DNA of 64,000 bases from JBBQFI01 sp038321775 (GCA_038321775.1 JBBQFI010000003.1:124001-188000); one strand, 5' to 3'; counted from the stretch's first letter, positions 9,277-18,073 are shown. The notes: generated by a model not told the origin, from the sequence alone. Numbers and translations: made by a program.

Positions 9277-9519
9277 ATGAAAAACAATGGCGAGATGGCC
9301 TCTTCGCAAGAAGAACAATCTCAGTTCGTTAAAAACTCCGTGCTCTACAAGGAATTCCTGGCGGAGCGTGAAGAAATTTTGAAACACAAATGGATCGAGA
9401 GCGAGAAAGCCGGAACCGATATCGGCTTTGAGAAGGCGTTGCTCGATTGGATTTTGAAACATCGCTCGAACTGGCGCGACAAGCGCATGAGGGAGGCTAA
9501 AACCGAAAAAGCGGCTTAA
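9277..9519 (+). CDS. Conserved small protein of unknown function
   Basis: An 80-residue charged, helical protein. Its most distinctive part is EREEILKHKWIESEKAG followed by DIGFEKALLDWILKHRS; similar short proteins occur in several phyla, but I cannot assign a function. The start is uncertain: ATG at 9277 or at 9295 (giving MASSQEEQ). An overlapping 45-codon frame at 9195-9332 begins with ATG but has no features that favour it. The gene sits between mrp and pyrR. Confidence 0.6.
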   Translation: MKNNGEMASSQEEQSQFVKNSVLYKEFLAEREEILKHKWIESEKAGTDIGFEKALLDWILKHRSNWRDKRMREAKTEKAA

Positions 9520-9567
9520 GCTTCTCCAGTTCCTTTAAAACGATCCTGCGAGATCGAAAAGGAAACG

Positions 9568-10134
9568 ATGAAATCGAAACCCACTCGTTCCACTGCGAAC
9601 TTCGCTCCGATTCTGGATGCGGAAGCAATTCAGCGTGCGCTTCGACGCATCGCGCACGAAATCATTGAGGCCAATCCGGATCTCGGGAGCGTCGTCCTCG
9701 CGGGAATTCCATCGCGCGGTATCGAGATTGCGGAACGCATCGCCGACTCCATTTTCTCGATCGCGAAGACGAAGATCGAAACTGGCGTGATCGATGTCGC
9801 GATGCATCGCGATGATGTTGGCTCTCGCGCGGAATTGCCGGTCGTGCGCGCATCGAGACTACCCGGTCCGATGGAAGGGCGCACGCTCATCATCGTGGAC
9901 GATGTTCTCTTTACCGGCCGAACTGTGCGAGCGGCGATGGATGCGATCAGCTCCTTTGGGCGACCCGCGAAAATTCAACTCGCTGTTCTCATCGATCGCG
10001 GCCATCGGGAGCTGCCGATTCGCGCTGACTATGTCGGCAAAAATTTACCGACGGCAGCGAATGAGAAAATTCGCGTGCGGCTCCAGCAAACCGACGATGA
10101 GCCGGACGCCGTTTGGTTGGAGAAAAATTTATGA
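9568..10134 (+). CDS. pyrR: PyrR: uracil phosphoribosyltransferase / pyrimidine operon regulator
   Basis: A 188-residue type I phosphoribosyltransferase-fold protein. Its PRPP-binding loop reads VDDVLFTGRTVRAA, and the N-terminal VLAGIPSRGIEIAERI segment and LIDRGHRELPIRADYVGKN are typical of PyrR. In Gram-positive bacteria PyrR binds pyr mRNA and causes attenuation; here its position as first gene of pyrR-pyrB-pyrC supports a pyrimidine role, but I see no clear attenuator in the 48 bp upstream. The gene overlaps pyrB by ATGA, which implies translational coupling. An AAGGA-type ribosome site lies just upstream of the ATG. Confidence 0.93.
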   Translation: MKSKPTRSTANFAPILDAEAIQRALRRIAHEIIEANPDLGSVVLAGIPSRGIEIAERIADSIFSIAKTKIETGVIDVAMHRDDVGSRAELPVVRASRLPGPMEGRTLIIVDDVLFTGRTVRAAMDAISSFGRPAKIQLAVLIDRGHRELPIRADYVGKNLPTAANEKIRVRLQQTDDEPDAVWLEKNL

Positions 10135-11060
10135 GCACTCTTTGGAACCGAAAGGATTTGCTCGGCATCCGCGAAATGTCTGTCGAGGAAATCCATTTTG
10201 TCCTCGAGACGGCAGATGCGTTCAAACAAGTCGGTACGCGGGAGATCAAAAAGGTTCCGGCGCTGCGCGGGAAAACGCTGGTGAATTTCTTCGTCGAGCC
10301 AAGCACGCGTACGCGGACCTCGTTCGAGCTCGCCGCCTCCCGCTTGAGCGCCGATGTGATCAACATCTCCGCGAGCACATCCAGCCTAACGAAAGGCGAA
10401 ACGCTGAAGGACACGGCTAAGGTTTTGGAGGCGAATCACGCTGATATTATTGTTCTGCGCCATTCTTCCGCAGGCGCGTCGCAGTTTCTCGCGCAACGCG
10501 TGAAATCGAGCGTGATCAATGCCGGCGATGGCGCGCACGAACATCCCACGCAAGCATTGCTCGATCTTTACACCATTCGGGAAAAGAAAGGTTCGATTGC
10601 GAACCTGCACGTCGTCATCGTCGGAGACATCCTGTTCAGCCGTGTCGCCCGGTCTAATATTTTTGGCCTAACGAAACTTGGCGCCCGCGTCACGCTGGTT
10701 GGTCCAAGCACGCTTGTGCCGCGGGAATTTGAAAAACTAGGCGTCGCGATTTCGCACCGCATCGATGAAGTCCTGCCCACGGCGGACGTAGTGAATCTTT
10801 TGCGCATCCAGCACGAACGTCAGCGCAAAGAATATTTTCCTGGCTTGGGCGAATACACCCGCTTTTTCGGCCTAACGAAACAACGCGCCAGACTGTTGAA
10901 ACCGGATTGCCTGATCATGCATCCCGGCCCGATCAATCGCGGTGTCGAGATAGACAGCGAAGTTGCCGACGGTTTGCAGAGCGTGATTCTGGATCAGGTG
11001 ACCAACGGTCTCGCAGTGCGTATGGCCGTTCTTTATTTGTGCGGAGGTATCGCGTCATGA
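10131..11060 (+). CDS. pyrB: Aspartate carbamoyltransferase, catalytic chain
   Basis: Condenses carbamoyl phosphate and aspartate in pyrimidine synthesis. The start ATG at 10131 overlaps the pyrR stop (ATGA), giving 309 residues, the usual size. Motifs include the carbamoyl-phosphate loop EPSTRTRTSFELAA, ADIIVLRH, HPTQALLDLYTI, GDILFSRVARSN and HPGPINRGVEI. No regulatory chain pyrI is visible nearby. Three copies of GCCTAACGA fall in this gene (10384, 10666, 10870), each read as L-T-K. Confidence 0.96.
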   Translation: MSTLWNRKDLLGIREMSVEEIHFVLETADAFKQVGTREIKKVPALRGKTLVNFFVEPSTRTRTSFELAASRLSADVINISASTSSLTKGETLKDTAKVLEANHADIIVLRHSSAGASQFLAQRVKSSVINAGDGAHEHPTQALLDLYTIREKKGSIANLHVVIVGDILFSRVARSNIFGLTKLGARVTLVGPSTLVPREFEKLGVAISHRIDEVLPTADVVNLLRIQHERQRKEYFPGLGEYTRFFGLTKQRARLLKPDCLIMHPGPINRGVEIDSEVADGLQSVILDQVTNGLAVRMAVLYLCGGIAS

Positions 11061-11080
11061 TTTGGCAATCGTCAAACCTA

Positions 11081-11191
11081 GGTAGCGCATGCGTCTCGCC
11101 TGCTGGTTTCGGCGTCTCGCCGAAACAGTCTTTCCAGAGAAGTCCGCGAAAGCGGGACGCTCTCGCCAGCACGCGAGACGCGTGCGCTACC
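11081..11191. repeat. Palindromic mobile-type element between pyrB and pyrC (family B)
   Basis: A 111 bp element whose outer 26 bp arms (starting GGTAGCGCATGCGTCTCG and ending CGCGTGCGCTACC) are inverted copies differing at about two positions. Inside is a perfect 9 bp hairpin, GTTTCGGCG / CGCCGAAAC around a TCT loop (11106-11126). It has no coding capacity of its own, and fits a MITE- or REP-like element inserted in the pyrB-pyrC junction. Its right end stops just before the ribosome site of pyrC. Confidence 0.75.
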
Positions 11192-11202
11192 CGGAGTATT
11201 GC

Positions 11203-12483
11203 GTGAGCGCTACTGCCATTCGCAACGGGCACGTTATCGACCCGGCAAACAAACGCGACGAAATCGCCGATGTTTTTATCGAGGACGGGAAGATTGTTTC
11301 TTCTCTTTCGGACAGTCAAAGATCGAAATGTGAGGTCGTCGATGCCACCGGTCTAATCGTAGTGCCCGGCTTGATCGATATTCACGTGCATCTGCGCGAG
11401 CCGGGATTCGGTCACAAAGAAACAATGGAATCGGGCGCGCGTGCGGCGGCGGCGGGTGGATTTACCACCGTCGTTTCCATGCCGAATACTTCGCCTGCGG
11501 CGGACGTGCCGAGCACGATCGCGTGGATCAAAGAGCGCGCGGCCGAAGTCGCTTGCGTGAACATTTTGCCAAGCAGTGCGATTTCCAAAAATTTAGCGGG
11601 CGAAGAACTGGCCCCAATCGGCTTGCTGGCGCGAGAGGGCGTGATCGCGATTACGGATGACGGCCATTGCATTCAGAATCACGAATTAATGCGCCGCGCG
11701 GTGCAGTATGCGCGGATGGTCGGCGTGCCTGTGCTTGATCATTGTCAGGATTACAATCTCGTTGGTAACGGCGTAGTGCACGAGGGTTACTGGAGCACAC
11801 TGCTTGGTTTGCCGGGTTGGCCCGCGGCCGGCGAAGAAGCGATGGTGATGCGCAACATTTTGCTCGCGGAACTTTGCGATCATCACATTCATTGCCAGCA
11901 CATCAGCGCGGCGGGAAGCGTGCGGCTTTTGCGCGAAGCGCGCACGCGCGGCGTCAAAATCAGCGGTGAGATTTGTCCGCATCACATCGCGCTCACCGAC
12001 GAAGCGATTCAGGATTTCGACACGAACTACAAAATGAATCCGCCGCTGCGCTCGCAGGAACATGTCGATGCGTTGCTGGAAGGAATCGCCGACGGCACGC
12101 TTGAAATTCTAGCGAGCGATCACGCGCCGCACGCACTGTTTGAAAAAGAAGTGGAGTTCGACATGGCGCCGTTCGGCGTTGTCGGATTGGAGACTGAGCT
12201 TGGAATTTTCATCGACCTTCTCGTACACAAAAAGAAAGTCATCGGTCTGCCGCGCTTGATCGAAATGTTCACCGTGAATCCAGCGCGCTTGTTGAAGATC
12301 GGTGCGGGAACACTTTCAGCGGGCGTTGCCGCTGATATCACATTGATCGATCCAAATCTCGAATGGACCGTCATTGCCGACGCGTTTCAGAGCGCATCAC
12401 ACAATACGCCATTCAATGGCTGGAAGCTGAAAGGTCGCGCGGTGCGAACGATCGTCGGCGGAAAGACGGTCTGGCAGCTTTAG
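11203..12483 (+). CDS. pyrC: Dihydroorotase
   Basis: Cyclises carbamoyl aspartate to dihydroorotate. The chosen start is GTG at 11203, preceded by GGAG with 7 nt spacing; the open frame extends upstream to 11089 but that part is translated palindromic repeat. From this start the protein is 426 residues, the length of type I dihydroorotases. Visible are the metal-binding DIHVHLREPG, GGFTTVVSMPNT, the HCQ and HHIHCQHIS metal histidines, GEICPHH and the late aspartate in LASDHAPH. The gene ends convergently with the CBS-pair gene, overlapping it by a few bases. Confidence 0.95.
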   Translation: MSATAIRNGHVIDPANKRDEIADVFIEDGKIVSSLSDSQRSKCEVVDATGLIVVPGLIDIHVHLREPGFGHKETMESGARAAAAGGFTTVVSMPNTSPAADVPSTIAWIKERAAEVACVNILPSSAISKNLAGEELAPIGLLAREGVIAITDDGHCIQNHELMRRAVQYARMVGVPVLDHCQDYNLVGNGVVHEGYWSTLLGLPGWPAAGEEAMVMRNILLAELCDHHIHCQHISAAGSVRLLREARTRGVKISGEICPHHIALTDEAIQDFDTNYKMNPPLRSQEHVDALLEGIADGTLEILASDHAPHALFEKEVEFDMAPFGVVGLETELGIFIDLLVHKKKVIGLPRLIEMFTVNPARLLKIGAGTLSAGVAADITLIDPNLEWTVIADAFQSASHNTPFNGWKLKGRAVRTIVGGKTVWQL

Positions 12484-12926
12484 CCGGGCTGCCCGTAAAT
12501 GTAATTCTCGAGATGCGCGATGGTCGCGTTCTGCGCGGAGATGACGAACTTCACCAGATCGCCGATTGAGATGACGCCGCGCAAATTATCACCATCCATT
12601 ACCGGCAAATGGCGAATGCGGTTTTCCGTCATCAGCCGCAGACATTGTTCCACCGGCTCGTGCGGATGAGCGACGGTTAATTCGCTCGTCATGATTTCGC
12701 GCACCGACGTTTCGCGCGAACGCTTTCCGCGGAGCACGATTTTGCGAGTGTAATCGCGCTCCGAAATCATCCCGACAAGGCGATCGTTCTCCATCACGAT
12801 CAGTGCGCCGACGTTCTTACCGTCCATCAGCTCGATCGCTTCGAACACGGTGGCCTCCGGAGAGACCGAGAAAATCTCGGTCCCCTTCTGACTCAGAATC
12901 GCGTCAATCGTGCCGCTTACTTCCAT
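12480..12926 (-). CDS. CBS-domain pair protein
   Basis: A 148-residue protein made of two CBS domains (about residues 10-65 and 75-130). Landmarks are ATVFEAIELM, VGMISERDYTRKIV, VREIMTSELTVAHP and HLPVMDGDNLRGVISIGDLVK. Such stand-alone pairs bind adenine nucleotides and sense energy state; the target is unknown. ATG at 12926 is preferred because the upstream 14 codons (to 12968) are poorly conserved-looking and an AGGGTG lies just before it. It is convergent with pyrC. Confidence 0.88.
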   Translation of the reverse strand: MEVSGTIDAILSQKGTEIFSVSPEATVFEAIELMDGKNVGALIVMENDRLVGMISERDYTRKIVLRGKRSRETSVREIMTSELTVAHPHEPVEQCLRLMTENRIRHLPVMDGDNLRGVISIGDLVKFVISAQNATIAHLENYIYGQPG

Positions 12927-13277
12927 ATTCGCACCCTGTGTCGTGGCTCGACGACCACGAGAGTGCAAGCTTAAAGCAATCGGCGACGGCGAGGCAATGT
13001 TTCTCTTGGCCTTAAATTCGCCTGGCGCTAGCGAAATTAAATTCGCATTGCTGCGCGCGAATCAGCGGTTGTGGTTCTGCCAACGCCAGCCTGACTGCAC
13101 GTAGAATTCGTAAGCCGCGTTCGATCCGGTCCGGCCGAACGGAATACGGCACCGGCAGTAAGTTGCGACGACGATAACGGTTTGAATAATGTTTCATCCC
13201 GCTAACTTAAGAGACAGGGTAGGACAAAGGCTGTCCTACCGATTCAAATTTTCATATTTTTTGGTCGGCCCATTTTT
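12927..13277. other. Intergenic region between divergent CBS and WYL genes
   Basis: This 351 bp stretch separates two divergently transcribed genes and should hold both promoters. It contains a strong hairpin at 13218-13240. A basic 61-codon minus-strand frame (13012-13197, starting MKHYSNRYRRR) is open but has no good ribosome site and no recognisable features, so I do not call it a gene. Confidence 0.5.
13218..13240. repeat. Short perfect hairpin (GGTAGGACA / TGTCCTACC)
   Basis: A 9 bp perfect inverted repeat with an AAGGC loop, 38 bp upstream of the WYL regulator start. The arm sequence resembles REP-type elements of soil bacteria. There is no T-run, so it is not an obvious terminator, and it could also serve as an operator. 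Confidence 0.55.
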
Positions 13278-14285
13278 ATGAAAGACAACCAGTCCTCACG
13301 TCCGCCGCTCGAGCGCATGATGCAGATCCACGCCCGCTTGAAGGACCGGCATTTTCCGAACTGCCGCAAAGTGGCCGAGTCGCTCGAGGTCTCGCCAAAA
13401 ACAATCCAGCGCGACATCGATTTCATGCGCTACCGCCTCGGGTTGCCGATTGAGTACGATCCGCTTCAGTTCGGCTTCTACTATTCCGAGCCGGTCACGA
13501 GTTTTCCGAATATCGAAGTTTCCGAAGGCGAGATCACAGCGCTTTTTGTCGCGCAAAAGGCGCTGGCGCAATACAAGGGGACGCCTTTCGAGCAACCGCT
13601 GCGCACCGCTTTCCGCAAAATTACCGATGGCCTGACCGATCGCGTTTCATTTTCCTGGAGCGAACTCGACAACGTCATCTCGTTCCGCAGTGCCGGGGCC
13701 AGTCCGGCCGATCTCGAACTCTTCGAAAATGTGAGCAAAGCCGTTCTACGCTCGGTCGAAATCACTTTCGATTATCGGAAACTGCGCAGTCGTGATCATG
13801 AGACTCGCAACGTCCAGCCTTACCATCTCGCTTCGGTGGAGAATCAATGGTACCTCTTCGGGCACGATCTTGAGCGCGGACAATTGCGCACCTTCGCCCT
13901 CCCGCGCATGCGTAATATTCGCCTAACGAGTAAACGCTTCCATCGTCCAGCGGATTTCTCGATCGGCAAAGTCCTGCGCGGAAGTTTTGGCGCTCACTCC
14001 GGCAAAAAGAAATATCGAATCAAGCTAGAGTTTGATCCTTTTGCCGCCCGACTTGTATCCGAACGCACGTGGCACGAATCGCAGCGAATTCATTCCAAAC
14101 GCGACGGCTCAATCGTTTTGGAACTCGATCTTACCGGGTTGGAAGAAATCGAACGCTGGATTCTGAGCTGGGGCAGTCATGTCCGTGTGCTAGCGCCGCC
14201 GGAATTGATCGGAATCGTTCGCGACGCGGCGGTGGCAATCGAGAAACTCTACGGAGACGGGAAAAAGAAAGCTCGAGATTCCTGA
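13278..14285 (+). CDS. WYL-domain transcriptional regulator (DeoR-type HTH)
   Basis: A 335-residue regulator. Residues ~10-65 form a winged helix-turn-helix (CRKVAESLEVSPKTIQRDIDFMR). A central WYL domain at about 170-235 contains QPYHLASVENQWYLFGHDLERGQLRTFALPRM, whose core is a W-Y-L triplet. A C-terminal WCX-like extension follows (SFGAHSGKKKYRI to the end). WYL proteins bind nucleotides or nucleic-acid ligands and often control DNA-damage or defence genes, but no such target is adjacent here; the neighbours are suf genes on the other strand. One GCCTAACGA lies at 13921. Confidence 0.88.
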   Translation: MKDNQSSRPPLERMMQIHARLKDRHFPNCRKVAESLEVSPKTIQRDIDFMRYRLGLPIEYDPLQFGFYYSEPVTSFPNIEVSEGEITALFVAQKALAQYKGTPFEQPLRTAFRKITDGLTDRVSFSWSELDNVISFRSAGASPADLELFENVSKAVLRSVEITFDYRKLRSRDHETRNVQPYHLASVENQWYLFGHDLERGQLRTFALPRMRNIRLTSKRFHRPADFSIGKVLRGSFGAHSGKKKYRIKLEFDPFAARLVSERTWHESQRIHSKRDGSIVLELDLTGLEEIERWILSWGSHVRVLAPPELIGIVRDAAVAIEKLYGDGKKKARDS

Positions 14286-14300
14286 TATTGATTGCGATTG

Positions 14301-15623
14301 CTAAATCGCAAACTTTTCTTCGATCAAATTGCGCAGATGCACAGCGATCGCTGGCTGCTCGAGCCGTTGAATGACCTCATTCAAGAAACCGGTGACGATG
14401 AGGCGTTGAGCGACGGAAACGGGAATGCCGCGCGAACGCAGATAAAACATTTCGTCTTCGTTGATCTGGCCGGACGTGGCGCCGTGGGTGCAACGGACGT
14501 TGTCGGCAAGAATTTCGAGACCGGGCATTGAGTTGGCTTCGGAGTCGTCGCTCAAAAGAAGGTTGCGCACTTTTTGATACGCATCGGTGAAATGCGCGTG
14601 CGGTTCTACGCGGATGAGGCCGCCAAACGTGCAGCGGGCGCGATCGTCGAGCGCATTCTTGTAAAGAAGATCGCTCGCAGTGTGCGGCGAAACGTGATCC
14701 TGCAAAGTACGTGCATCGAATTCCTGTTCGCCATTCGCGACCGCGACGGCGAGAAGATCGCTGCGCGCACCTTCGCCGATGAGGCGGCTGAGACTTTCGA
14801 AGCGCGAATATTTTCCGCCGAGATGAAGATTGAGACTCATGGCCGAAGCATCGTGATCGACCGTGGTCGTGTTCATCTGCAAAGCGCGCACGTTTTCGCC
14901 CCAGGTCTGCGCGCAGACGTACGTGATTTTTGCGCCCGGCCCCGCGATGAGATCGTTCACGCCACAAGCCAAACCAGCGGCGCGCTGATCGCACGAGCGG
15001 AAATGCTCGACCACCGTGACCTTCGCCAATTCGTCCGCGACAAGCAGCAGATGCGGAAACACCGAAACATTCTCGCCGCGCAGCCAGTGAAAAATTTCGA
15101 TCGGCAATTCGATTTCGACTCCACGCGGCACGAAAAGAAAAGTTCCATTCGAGACCAGCGCCTTATGGAGTGCCGCGTATTTGGCGGAGCCCAGCACGGC
15201 CGGCTGCGACATGAAATGTTTCCGGAAAAGATCGGCGTGTTCGACGATCGCGCGTTCGAGAGGCTGAAAAATAACGCCTCGCTTTTTCAACTGCTCGGAA
15301 ACAACGTCGCGCTCGATCAACTGATCGCCGGCAAAAATCATACGCGCGGCGAATTCATCGAGGCCGCGCGAATACTTCAGAACATTGCTGCGATCATCAT
15401 CCGAAAGCGGATAACTGTGTTGGAACGACTTGAGATCGAGGAGATCGACATTTGAAAAACGCCAGAGCTGATCTTTACGCGTCGGCGCTGGCAGCGACTC
15501 GAATTGCTGCCACGCTTCGCGCTGTTGTTCGCGAAACCAATCGGGAAATTCGCGCGACTCGACGGGGCCGGAAAGAATTCCTTTCGAGCGAGTCGTTTCA
15601 GCAAGGGCAACTGACGATGACAT
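14301..15623 (-). CDS. sufD: Fe-S cluster assembly protein SufD
   Basis: A 440-residue SufB/SufD-fold scaffold subunit of the SufBCD complex that builds Fe-S clusters. The N-terminal segment has PAPTRKDQLWRFSNV, the central beta-helix runs from about 150 to 380, and the C-terminal part has DNVRCTHGATSGQINEDEMFYLRSRGI, the SufD/SufB signature containing the conserved histidine. Last gene of sufC-sufB-sufD on the minus strand. The ATG start gives the usual length. A hairpin lies in the gap to sufB. Confidence 0.95.
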   Translation of the reverse strand: MSSSVALAETTRSKGILSGPVESREFPDWFREQQREAWQQFESLPAPTRKDQLWRFSNVDLLDLKSFQHSYPLSDDDRSNVLKYSRGLDEFAARMIFAGDQLIERDVVSEQLKKRGVIFQPLERAIVEHADLFRKHFMSQPAVLGSAKYAALHKALVSNGTFLFVPRGVEIELPIEIFHWLRGENVSVFPHLLLVADELAKVTVVEHFRSCDQRAAGLACGVNDLIAGPGAKITYVCAQTWGENVRALQMNTTTVDHDASAMSLNLHLGGKYSRFESLSRLIGEGARSDLLAVAVANGEQEFDARTLQDHVSPHTASDLLYKNALDDRARCTFGGLIRVEPHAHFTDAYQKVRNLLLSDDSEANSMPGLEILADNVRCTHGATSGQINEDEMFYLRSRGIPVSVAQRLIVTGFLNEVIQRLEQPAIAVHLRNLIEEKFAI

Positions 15624-15639
15624 TAGTTCCAGACAGAAA

Positions 15640-15659
15640 CGGCGGTTTGGAAACCGCCG
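15640..15659. repeat. Intra-operon hairpin between sufB and sufD
   Basis: CGGCGGTTT and AAACCGCCG form a perfect 9 bp inverted repeat separated by GG, in the 62 bp between the sufB stop and the sufD start. No T-run follows on either strand. It may be a REP-like element, and it could stabilise or attenuate the operon mRNA. Confidence 0.6.
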
Positions 15660-15685
15660 CTCCTTAAATTCGGTTAGGCGAAAAA

Positions 15686-17095
15686 CTATCCGACCGAACC
15701 TTCCATCTCAAGTTCGATCAAGCGCTTCAGCTCGACGCTGTATTCCATGGGGAATTGCCTAACGAGATCGTTAACGAAGCCGTTTACGCTCAGGCTCATG
15801 GCTTGCGCTTCACTCAGGCCGCGCTGTTGCATGTAGAAAATCTGCTCGGCGCTCACCTGGCTAACGCTGGCTTCGTGCTGCACGGCGTTGCCCGTTCCGC
15901 GCACCGTGATCGCAGGATAGGTATCGGTGCGGCTCGAAGAGTTAATGAGAAGCGCGTCGCACTCGGTGTTGTTCTTGCAGTTCTTAAGATGCTTCGGCAC
16001 GTGCACGAGCCCGCGATATGTCGCGCGACCTTTGCCGATCGAGATCGATTTCGAAATGATGTTGGAAGTCGTTTCGTCAGCCGCGTGAACCATTTTCGCG
16101 CCGGTGTCCTGATGCTGCCCGTCGTTCGCGAGCGCGATGGAAAGAACTTCGCCGCGCGCTTTGCGACCTCTCATGACGACACCGGGATATTTCATGGTCA
16201 AACGCGAACCGATGTTGCAATCGATCCATTTCACTTCGGCCTCTTCGTGCGCGAGACCGCGCTTGGTCACGAGGTTGAAAACGTTCGACGACCAGTTTTG
16301 CACGGTGATGTATTGAATCTTCGCGCCTTTGAGCGCGACAAGTTCGACCACGGCGCTGTGCAACGTGGCAGTATTGAACTTCGGCGCGGTGCAACCTTCC
16401 ATGTAGGTGAGCTCCGAACCTTCATCGCAAATGATGAGCGTGCGCTCGAACTGGCCAAAGTTTTCGGCGTTAATTCGGAAGTACGCCTGGAGCGGATGCT
16501 TCACCTTCACGCCCGGCGGAACGTAGATAAACGAACCGCCGCTGAAGACCGCAGAATTCAACGCGCTGAATTTGTTGTCCCCGGTTGGGATGACTTTGCC
16601 GAACCATTTCCGGAAAATTTCCGGATGCTCTTTCAAGCCATCAGCGCTGCCGACAAAGATGACGCCCTGCTCGCCGACCGCTTTCTTGATGTTGGAGTAA
16701 ACGGCCTCGCTATCGAATTGTGCTTCGACACCTGCGAGGAATCTGCGCTCCTGTTCCGGGATTCCGAGTCTCTCGAATGTGCGCTTCACATCTTCGGGCA
16801 CATCTTCCCAATTGCGTTTCGGCTGCACGCCGCCGCTCAGGTAATAACGAATCTTATCAAAATTGATCGCTTCAAGATCTTTGCTCGCCCAATGGGTTGG
16901 CATTGGCTTGTCGAGAAATGTCCGGTACGCCTTGAGTCGGAATTCACGGACCCAATCAGGATCCTGCTTCACGTCGGAGATGTAGTGAATCGTTTTCTCC
17001 GTTAAACCTACGCCCGCGTCATACTCGTGCGCGACGTCGTAAGAAAAATCTCCGATGTTCCGGTTAATATCGACTGCGTTCGTTTCCGTTTTCAT
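15686..17095 (-). CDS. sufB: Fe-S cluster assembly protein SufB
   Basis: Core scaffold subunit of SufBCD. The 469 residues are normal for SufB. Landmarks are VRFL-type N-terminal RNIGDFSYDVAHEYDAG, YYLSGGVQPKRNWEDVPEDV, SFIYVPPGVKVKHPLQAYFRINAENFGQFERTLII (abridged here by description), the YMEGCTAP cysteine, and the C-terminal HEASVSQVSAEQIFYMQQRGL. The gene follows sufC with an 18 bp gap. A GCCTAACGA lies antisense at 15757, read as V-R in the protein. Confidence 0.96.
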   Translation of the reverse strand: MKTETNAVDINRNIGDFSYDVAHEYDAGVGLTEKTIHYISDVKQDPDWVREFRLKAYRTFLDKPMPTHWASKDLEAINFDKIRYYLSGGVQPKRNWEDVPEDVKRTFERLGIPEQERRFLAGVEAQFDSEAVYSNIKKAVGEQGVIFVGSADGLKEHPEIFRKWFGKVIPTGDNKFSALNSAVFSGGSFIYVPPGVKVKHPLQAYFRINAENFGQFERTLIICDEGSELTYMEGCTAPKFNTATLHSAVVELVALKGAKIQYITVQNWSSNVFNLVTKRGLAHEEAEVKWIDCNIGSRLTMKYPGVVMRGRKARGEVLSIALANDGQHQDTGAKMVHAADETTSNIISKSISIGKGRATYRGLVHVPKHLKNCKNNTECDALLINSSSRTDTYPAITVRGTGNAVQHEASVSQVSAEQIFYMQQRGLSEAQAMSLSVNGFVNDLVRQFPMEYSVELKRLIELEMEGSVG

Positions 17096-17113
17096 TTGGT
17101 GGGGTGTTGCTTC

Positions 17114-17878
17114 CTAGGTTGTCGCCATTTCGCGCTCGTCCTCGCGCGCCCAATCGTAACCGCGTTCTTCCAGTTCGAGTGCCAGCTCTTTGCGTCCGCT
17201 GCGCACGATGCGTCCCGCGACCATGACGTGGACATGGTCCGGCACGATGTAGTTCAAAAGCCGTTGGTAATGTGTGATCAAAAGAATTCCGATCTTCGGT
17301 CCTCTTAAAGAATTAACGCCGTGTGCGACGATCTTGAGCGCATCGATATCGAGACCGCTGTCGGTTTCGTCAAGAACCGCGTAGCTCGGTTCGAGCATGG
17401 CGAGCTGCAAAATTTCCGTGCGTTTCTTTTCGCCGCCGGAAAATCCTTCATTCACCGAGCGCGATGTGAACGAACGATCCATCCCGAGCAATTCCATTTT
17501 CTCGTAAAGCTTCGCGTAATATTCGGTCGCCTCGAGCTCTTCACCCTCAGGCATTCTCGCTTGGACAGCAGCGCGGAGAAAATTCGCAATCGTCACGCCT
17601 GGAATTTCGCTCGGGTATTGAAAGGCGAGGAAAAGTCCCCTGCGCGCGCGTTCGTCCGGCGCGAGCCCGAGAATATTTTCGCCATCCATTAAAACCTCGC
17701 CCCTCTTCACGTGATAGTCCGGATGCCCGGCCAAAACCTTCGCCAGCGTGCTTTTCCCTGAGCCATTGGGGCCCATGATGGCATGGACTTCGCCTCGCGG
17801 AACCGACAGGCTGAGACCGCGCACGATCTCTTTTTCGGCGATTTCCACGTGTAAGTTCTTGATCGTCAATTCCTGCAT
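17114..17878 (-). CDS. sufC: Suf system ABC-type ATPase SufC
   Basis: Cytosolic ATPase of SufBCD; 254 residues from the ATG at 17878 (a TTG four codons upstream is the alternative). It has Walker A GPNGSGKSTL, Q-loop region AFQYPSEIPGV, signature FSGGEKKRTEIL, Walker B YAVLDETDSGLD and the switch histidine in LITHYQRLLNY. First gene of sufC-sufB-sufD. A weak promoter match (TTCGCC-17-TATATT, minus strand, 17893-17921) lies upstream. No cysteine desulfurase (SufS) or SufE/SufU gene is in the window, so sulfur supply must be encoded elsewhere. Confidence 0.95.
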   Translation of the reverse strand: MQELTIKNLHVEIAEKEIVRGLSLSVPRGEVHAIMGPNGSGKSTLAKVLAGHPDYHVKRGEVLMDGENILGLAPDERARRGLFLAFQYPSEIPGVTIANFLRAAVQARMPEGEELEATEYYAKLYEKMELLGMDRSFTSRSVNEGFSGGEKKRTEILQLAMLEPSYAVLDETDSGLDIDALKIVAHGVNSLRGPKIGILLITHYQRLLNYIVPDHVHVMVAGRIVRSGRKELALELEERGYDWAREDEREMATT

Positions 17879-17999
17879 AATTTGGAACAAAAAATATACT
17901 CGGCTTTACCGATTTGGCGAACGGGCCATTAAATCAACTTCATCTTCCGACTTGCAGATTAAAATCCGCAATCGAGAATCGAAAATCGTCCTTCCGACT

Positions 18000-18073
18000 T
18001 ACCCCGTGGTGTAACGGTAACACAGCGCCCTTTGGAGGCGTTATTCATGGTTCAAATCCATGCGGGGTAGCCA
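18000..18073 (+). tRNA. tRNA-Gln (anticodon TTG)
   Basis: A complete cloverleaf can be folded by eye. The acceptor stem is TACCCCG with CGGGGTA, the D-stem GTGT/ACAC, the anticodon stem GCGCC/GGCGT with loop CTTTGGA, and the T-stem CATGG/CCATG with loop TTCAAAT. The discriminator is G and CCA is encoded. The anticodon TTG (18032-18034) reads CAA. The variable loop is TATT. It sits between the suf operon and the CheB-CheR gene, transcribed away from suf. Confidence 0.95.

Noticed and set aside
9195..9332. 45-codon frame starting ATG upstream of the 80-residue protein
   Set aside because: Overlaps the better supported 9277-9519 frame, has no ribosome site and no recognisable feature.
11089..11202. 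N-terminal extension of dihydroorotase
   Set aside because: It is translated palindromic repeat; GTG 11203 with GGAG gives the canonical N-terminus.
13012..13197. 61-codon basic frame in the CBS-WYL gap
   Set aside because: No clear ribosome site, no domain or signal, and only modest length; left as an unproven frame.
14574..15455. 293-residue plus-strand frame opposite sufD
   Set aside because: Shadow of sufD; rich in Arg and His as expected for an antisense frame.
15640..15659. sufB-sufD hairpin as a terminator
   Set aside because: No T-run follows and the downstream gene sufD belongs to the same complex, so termination here is unlikely.
15755..17005. 416-residue plus-strand frame opposite sufB
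   Set aside because: Shadow of sufB; sequence has no domain pattern, while sufB matches along its whole length.
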